From: Candida dubliniensis CD36
Lineage: Eukaryota > Ascomycota > Pichiomycetes > Serinales > Debaryomycetaceae
NCBI RefSeq assembly: GCF_000026945.1
Contig: NC_012864.1
Span: 806,001 to 870,000 of the forward strand
Direction of reading: 5' to 3'
DNA length: 64,000 nt
The notes under the pieces: model-generated
Database searches by the model: none
Seen by the model: the letters and a program-made list of their open reading frames with translations, nothing else
Told to the model about the DNA's origin: nothing
Shown here: positions 59,174 through 64,000 of the stretch, one piece after another
Position numbering within the stretch: the first letter of the stretch is position 1
Layout of the letters: each line of letters begins with the position of its first letter
Made by a program: the position numbers and the translations under genes

Positions 59174-60073
59174 ATGTTGTATCTCATTGGGTTAGGATTG
59201 TCGTACGAAACAGACATCACAGTCAGGGGATTGGAGACGGTCAAGAAATGTAAGAGGGTGTATCTCGAGGCATACACGTCAATCTTGATGGCAGCCAACC
59301 AGGAGTCATTGGAAAAGTTCTACGGGAGAGAAATCATATTGGCTGACCGTGAGCTAGTGGAGACGGGGTCGGACGACATTTTGAAAGATGCTGACAAGGA
59401 AGATGTGGCATTTTTGGTTGTGGGAGACCCATTTGGGGCCACCACCCACACAGACTTGGTGATTCGTGCACGCGAGTTGGGAATCAAAGTGGAGAGCATC
59501 CACAATGCGTCGGTGATGAATGCCGTGGGAGCATGTGGGTTGCAGTTGTACCAGTTTGGACAGACGGTGTCGTTGGTGTTTTTCACAGACACGTGGAAGC
59601 CAGACTCGTTTTATGGGAAGATCATGGAGAACAGAAAGATCGGGTTGCACACCTTGTTGTTGCTTGACATAAAGGTGAAGGAGCAGAGCATCGAGAACAT
59701 GGCGAGGGGCCGGTTGATCTACGAACCACCTAGATACATGGACATTGCCACTGCGGCACAGCAATTGTTGGAGATTGAGTCGATGAGACAGGAACAAGCA
59801 TACACACCCAACACACCGTGTGTGGCCATTTCGCGATTAGGGTCGCCAACACAGACGTTTAAAGCCGGTACCTTACAGGAGTTGAGTGAATATGAGTCTG
59901 GTGAGCCGTTGCACTCGTTAGTGATGCTTGGGAGACAGGTGCACGAGTTGGAGTTGGAGTACTTGTACCAGTTTGTTGATGACAAGGAGAAGTTCAAGAA
60001 GGTTGTTGAAGAGGATCAGGAGTATTTTAAGCCAGCTCCGTATGTCCCACCTGAAGATGTGGATTGCGAGTAG
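59174..60073 (+). CDS. DPH5: Diphthine methyl ester synthase Dph5
   Basis: 299 codons (yeast Dph5: 300). [36 protein letters not shown] is the diagnostic start, then [22 protein letters not shown] (SAM-binding GDP loop), [42 protein letters not shown] and [22 protein letters not shown]. It is the class III (tetrapyrrole-methylase fold) methyltransferase that methylates the histidine-derived side chain on eEF2 in diphthamide synthesis. Its codon choice is odd for the window: Leu TTG, Val GTG, Glu GAG, Gly GGG and Lys AAG dominate, and GC content is visibly higher than in neighbouring genes, though the protein is an ordinary yeast Dph5. Confidence 0.95.
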   Translation: MLYLIGLGLSYETDITVRGLETVKKCKRVYLEAYTSILMAANQESLEKFYGREIILADRELVETGSDDILKDADKEDVAFLVVGDPFGATTHTDLVIRARELGIKVESIHNASVMNAVGACGLQLYQFGQTVSLVFFTDTWKPDSFYGKIMENRKIGLHTLLLLDIKVKEQSIENMARGRLIYEPPRYMDIATAAQQLLEIESMRQEQAYTPNTPCVAISRLGSPTQTFKAGTLQELSEYESGEPLHSLVMLGRQVHELELEYLYQFVDDKEKFKKVVEEDQEYFKPAPYVPPEDVDCE

Positions 60074-60224
60074 AGTTGGTGGAAAGGCGGTGCAAGTAAT
60101 TGTTAGAAAAGCTAAAACTTTAAATGCCTGTTTCTAGAAGCATGTAGATGTAACTACTTGAACTCTAAATGAATAATTATAATTATATTTATTGCTTTGC
60201 ATACATAGTGTGAATATATATTTG

Positions 60225-61496
60225 TTATACAGATTTTGGTTGTGAACTTCCTGGAAGGACGTTATTCAAGAAATTCGCAAGTTTGATGAATCCGAAATAT
60301 TCATGACTATTCAATGAATTTACCTTCAATTTCGGATTTTTCTTGACCTTTGAGATTATTGTGTTTTCAAAATACAATACTGAGTCATGAACACCCCATG
60401 GCTCCACTACCACCTCAACATAGGCAAAATTATCAGTATTTCTGATATACTCGTGAATCTTCGGGTTAAAGATACCCTTTGAATCATCTCTTTGCGAAAT
60501 TAAAGGAGATTTCAAAGCAAAATGACACCATTCCAAAACATCATCTCTAAAGCATTCGTGCTCACCTACAATCACAAATACTGAGTGACCAGGTTCAACC
60601 AATGAAGGGATATCCTCCCAGTCCTCATGTCGGTAAAGACAATTTCCTGGAGATATAGTTAATTCAGTATGCTCTATATCTCCCAATATGGCGTTTTGTT
60701 TCTCAACATCCCTGAAAAAGTCAACTTGAATCATGTCCACTGGTGTGTTATCATAGTAAGAGTATCCAGGTGTGTTTTGTATTGCGTCAGGTGCTAGCTT
60801 TACCCAAGGACTAATTAATATGGTACTGGTTGGATATGGTAGATTGACATGGTCTAATCGCAAGTGTTGCAAAAATGTGAGGGCCAAATTACCTCCAGCA
60901 GAATCTCCCATTAGCATCATATTGGTGTTGCCATCATTCACCAAATTGATATAAGTTTCAATCAACTGGGTTAATTGGTAAGGAATTTTGTATCCTCTAC
61001 TCGCTAACTTATAATCTAAAACCAAAATTGACAAGTTACTTTTTTTTGGAGCATCTAACACATGATAAATACTCAATAATGATTCAATCTGACAGGGCAT
61101 TGTCTCAAAAAAATATCCTCCACCATGCAAGAAAATCAATATTGGATCACTTGGTTTTCTGTCTCTGCTCTTCACAAGCCAATAGCTTTGCTTATCGTAT
61201 TTTTTACCGTAGTTTGGTAATTTTGTTAAGGTGGGATATAAAGTTTTGATTAATATGTTGAGGATGAAATGATTTGACATGATTGACAACAAGGCACTTT
61301 CTCTAACAGGCATATGTAAAGCCGTCCGATAAAGAATCAACTTGAGTGAATTGAGCAAGTCATATTGGAATTTTTTGTTTACGCCTCCGGAAAATGGATA
61401 TTTAAGCAAGACAGACAATAACTTGATAGGGATACTGAGAAGAATCTTCCAACCTTTGAATGAAAGCATTATAGAGACAATGCCTGTAATTTGCAA
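60225..61496 (-). CDS. SAY1: Alpha/beta-hydrolase, Say1-like steryl acetyl esterase
   Basis: 423 codons, about the length of yeast Say1 (424). A hydrophobic N-terminus (about residues 5-32) serves as a membrane anchor. Hormone-sensitive-lipase-type motifs follow: HGGGYF at about 124-129 (oxyanion hole) and GDSAG at 197-201 with nucleophile Ser199. The acidic residue is probably in GEHECFRDDVLEW and the His in EPWGVHDSVLYFEN. KKYDKQSYWLVKSRDRKPSDPILIFLHGG is close to the Say1 pattern. Say1 removes acetate from steryl acetates in the ER and thereby controls sterol export and detoxification. The exact substrate is inferred. The gene converges on DPH5 (151-bp gap). Confidence 0.72.
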   Translation of the reverse strand: MQITGIVSIMLSFKGWKILLSIPIKLLSVLLKYPFSGGVNKKFQYDLLNSLKLILYRTALHMPVRESALLSIMSNHFILNILIKTLYPTLTKLPNYGKKYDKQSYWLVKSRDRKPSDPILIFLHGGGYFFETMPCQIESLLSIYHVLDAPKKSNLSILVLDYKLASRGYKIPYQLTQLIETYINLVNDGNTNMMLMGDSAGGNLALTFLQHLRLDHVNLPYPTSTILISPWVKLAPDAIQNTPGYSYYDNTPVDMIQVDFFRDVEKQNAILGDIEHTELTISPGNCLYRHEDWEDIPSLVEPGHSVFVIVGEHECFRDDVLEWCHFALKSPLISQRDDSKGIFNPKIHEYIRNTDNFAYVEVVVEPWGVHDSVLYFENTIISKVKKNPKLKVNSLNSHEYFGFIKLANFLNNVLPGSSQPKSV

Positions 61497-62420
61497 ACTT
61501 TAACTAAAGACACATAAAAAAACGAATTCTAAAATGAAAATAAATTATTTGAAAGAATGTCTACTATTTATAGATATTATTCAAATTAATTTATATCCTT
61601 TATTTATTTGTGAGGGGGTGGAAAGATTAAGATGGAGTTTTTCAGTTGTGGTTGTTGTTATTTTCTTTTGTTCTTCTGTATTATATCGACGCATGGAATC
61701 TGACATGTGGAGATGCCTTGGTTTGTCTCGCAGTTGGGCGGGAGGACGTTCTTATCGCGTTTTTTCTGGCACTATCTACTTCGACTACTAGTACCACTTC
61801 GTGTTTTTCACGCACTAACAGTTTCGATTCTTTTGTTTTTTTCACATGACTTTTTTTTTTTTTTACCACATTGCGTTCATTAGGCCCCCCCTAGGCCATT
61901 CATTTTGTGTTGCTGTTTCAGTTTATTAACCAGAATGTCATGATATACAAATCTCCTTCAAATGCTAAAATAACAAGTAAAGGAGTGAAGGTATTCAAAT
62001 GAATAAACAGCCTATACAAATAAAGAATGCAAGTTTATGTGTAAAGTGTGTAACTACCATAGGCATGTATAATATTAACTTGCATCAAATACTGGTTGCG
62101 AAAGCTAGAAGAAAAAACCCAAGAATGACGGGGAAGAAGTTCTATGACCAAGTGATGGTGGTAACCAGTAGGGGAGGGGTGGGGGTCACCGAGAACAAGG
62201 AGTGGAAATAGTAAAAAAATAACACTACAAATTTCACATGCAAATTTCAAATAACAACGAATATATATTTGGTGGTGTAATATGGGATACCATTTTCTTG
62301 CTAGATCAGAATATTCCACAAAATCGTATATCAAGGTTTATTTGAAATACATCAATTACATTTAAAATAATAATGGTACACAATGTTACATAACACCCAC
62401 CAACCAAATATTCTTCATCC
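61497..62420. other. 0.9-kb intergenic between SAY1-like and regulator genes
   Basis: Upstream side of SAY1-like gene and 3' flank of the regulator. Short overlapping ORFs (61534-61869, 61999-62334) lack domains. T run at about 61851-61864. Nothing else recognised. Confidence 0.5.
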
Positions 62421-64000
62421 TTACAATTTGTCTCCGAAAAACAAATTATAATTGTTATAATCAAACGGTAAACAACTGGATCCATCATTAATTTCTTCAA
62501 ATTGTATAAGATCCAGAGAGACAAAAAATTGTTGAAATTCCATCATTGTCTGAACATCATTTTGACCAGACCTATCCATAAAACTAAAATCAGTAAACAA
62601 ATCACAGCTCCAATTGTCCAATACTGGTTTCAATTCCTTACTCTTGTGTCGATTGATCAACGCCGAGATTAAATCTCTGTTTATTTCTGAATACCTCTCG
62701 GCACCTTTGTTGCAAACTGAAAATTGCGACATAATATATTGAGCGTCTTTCAACAGATTCATTAAATCATTTTCAGTGTAACCCGCATCCTCTGATGTCC
62801 CACTGAGAATAGTAATACCTAGTATGATCGATGCGTAAAAGCAACAAGTTATAATCACATAACACTCCATACGCTTCATTTCGTGGAATGTAGTGTTGAT
62901 ATAATGAGTCATTAACTTAATTGCTAATATAGAAGCCTTTGTAGCTGCTTGGCATAATTGTTTGCTTAATTCTTCTTCTTCAAACGATTTACGCATCTCG
63001 GGATTTAATTTACTGACAGCTTCAAACATAAAAAAGGGGCGACTCAACAACATAATTGCCCATAAATGCAATACATGAATACCCAACAATATTACAGTGT
63101 TGGCATTATCTTCGTTGTTAGATAGTTCTGAAGGCTTCAATATATTGTTAAACGCTAAGTCTGGGTCTAAACTTTTCAACCATAGCCTCAACTGTATGGC
63201 TAAATTTTTAGTTTTCTTCACATCTATCATTTTATCTTGATAAAAATTGGCGACTATTCTTCCAACTAAAGTGCATATTCGCGTAAGTTCGATATGACAT
63301 TTGGAATTGAAGTCGACTGGTACACCAGAAGCGTCTGAACGTTTAAACCGCGCTGGATCATCCCAATCATAATCGTTAATTATTAGCGGTCTACCAATGA
63401 ACACCGATGATATACGATCAGATATGTAAAGGCTTCGAAAAAGCTTTTTGCGATACTCGTATTCAGATGTTATTTTTGAGAACTGTTCATTAACAAAGTT
63501 GCGATGTAATCCCAAGGATTGTGCATAATTAATTGCCATGCTTAAATGCAGCAAAGCTGTGGATTTCTTCAATATGGACTCATAATAATGGAATTGCAAA
63601 TAATGACATAAAACACACCACATGGCCGAGTCTTCTACCAAATCACGTAGTATCAATCTTCCACTTTGAAAATAAAGTGCTCCCTTCTCTGCCTGTGGGT
63701 TTTTTTCACTAAAGTCTTTGTACGTAGATCCAATCGCCAAAACAAAATACAACAACACTCGACTTTCTTGTACCGCTTCACTGTTTGGATTTTGATATAC
63801 CTTGTCGACAATATCTTCGTAAAATCTATCTATATCAAACATGAAATAAGCCCCATTAATGTTTACCTTGAATTGCTCTATATAGACATCTCTTTCATTT
63901 GGAGGTGGCAACGGAACTACTTCTTTCAATGTGATTTTCAATGGTTTATCGATTACAGGACAACCACGAAGATCCTCGGTTAATTTCGTAGAACCAACAT
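62421..64000 (-). CDS. Fungal-specific transcription factor, C-terminal part (cut by window edge)
   Basis: The frame is open from the stop at 62421 to the window end, so the gene continues to the right; the first ATG-like point near 63941 is in fact a TTG inside the open frame. It reads ...STKLTEDLRGCPVIDKPLKI, then VNINGAYFMFDIDRFYEDIV. The fungal_trans middle homology region follows: SRVLLYFVLAIGSTYKDFSEK, ALLHLSMAINYAQSLGLHRNFVNEQFS, EYEYRKKLFRSLYISDRISSVFIGRPLIINDYDWDDP. This is the typical dimer and regulation region of Zn2Cys6 factors; the zinc cluster itself must lie beyond the edge. Which Candida regulator it is cannot be told from this part. Confidence 0.85.
   Translation of the reverse strand, partial: VGSTKLTEDLRGCPVIDKPLKITLKEVVPLPPPNERDVYIEQFKVNINGAYFMFDIDRFYEDIVDKVYQNPNSEAVQESRVLLYFVLAIGSTYKDFSEKNPQAEKGALYFQSGRLILRDLVEDSAMWCVLCHYLQFHYYESILKKSTALLHLSMAINYAQSLGLHRNFVNEQFSKITSEYEYRKKLFRSLYISDRISSVFIGRPLIINDYDWDDPARFKRSDASGVPVDFNSKCHIELTRICTLVGRIVANFYQDKMIDVKKTKNLAIQLRLWLKSLDPDLAFNNILKPSELSNNEDNANTVILLGIHVLHLWAIMLLSRPFFMFEAVSKLNPEMRKSFEEEELSKQLCQAATKASILAIKLMTHYINTTFHEMKRMECYVIITCCFYASIILGITILSGTSEDAGYTENDLMNLLKDAQYIMSQFSVCNKGAERYSEINRDLISALINRHKSKELKPVLDNWSCDLFTDFSFMDRSGQNDVQTMMEFQQFFVSLDLIQFEEINDGSSCLPFDYNNYNLFFGDKL

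Noticed and set aside
59354..59797. 147-aa ORF antisense to DPH5
   Set aside because: Shadow frame favoured by the GC-rich codons of DPH5; no domain.

Overview
The window reads as nuclear chromosomal DNA of a CTG-clade yeast of the Candida albicans / C. dubliniensis group. It is AT-rich, with compact intron-poor genes, long A/T homopolymer tracts, yeast splice signals (GTATGT or GTAAGT, TACTAAC, AG) and Candida-specific gene families. At least two in-frame CTG codons at conserved positions make better sense as Ser than Leu. The proteins and gene order resemble what I remember of the C. albicans ORF series orf19.2649-2640 (PCL1, ZCF14, ZCF13, QCR2, RPO26, MLC2-like, ARP1, FUR1) and orf19.665x-666x (DUR4, GAP6, RPS25). 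Hex1 differs at many positions from the C. albicans protein as I recall it, so I lean to a close relative such as C. dubliniensis. I cannot settle the species by eye. All protein products here should be re-translated with CTG = Ser.

Layout. 0-12 kb: the 5' part of a Pcl-type cyclin gene, an unusually long (3.9 kb) gene-free region, and two adjacent same-strand Zn2Cys6 regulators. 12-18.7 kb: a dense housekeeping block (QCR2, RPO26, MLC2-like, ARP1, FUR1, two-intron LSM7, MRPL20). 18.7-26.8 kb: a sparse region with an intron-containing tRNA-Glu(UUC), one orphan ORF, one 71-aa single-span membrane protein and a C/D-box snoRNA that I identify as snR40 from its rRNA guide. 26.8-37 kb: PER1 followed by a run of nitrogen-related genes (SLC43/Fmp42-type MFS carrier, Dur4-type urea symporter, LYC1-like lysine N-acetyltransferase, Gap6-type amino-acid permease). 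37-44 kb: a PH-domain protein, an orphan protein, COQ10, and RPS25 with an apparent 5'UTR intron. 44-56.8 kb: NUP2, SAP30-like, CUE1, CAC2, APE1/LAP4-type aminopeptidase, MDJ1 and secreted HEX1. 57-64 kb: BTS1, an unknown basic protein whose stop codon interlocks with that of BTS1, DPH5 with aberrant G/C-ending codon use, a Say1-like steryl esterase, and the C-terminal part of another fungal-specific transcription factor.

Regulatory reading. The RPS25/NUP2 divergent promoter carries TCACGTGA plus two TTAGGG units (the Cbf1 + Tbf1 pattern of Candida ribosomal genes). QCR2 has TCACGTGA and CCAAT boxes. CAC2 has an MCB element. A pair of CACGTGA boxes lies upstream of the LYC1-like gene. I see no CRISPR array, no intact mobile element and no viral genes. 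The window is mostly ordinary chromosome; the best less-obvious items are snR40, the RPS25 5'UTR intron, the DPH5 codon anomaly, the His/Asp/Glu repeat in the ZCF14-like regulator, a 20-bp perfect palindrome, and several Candida-restricted proteins.
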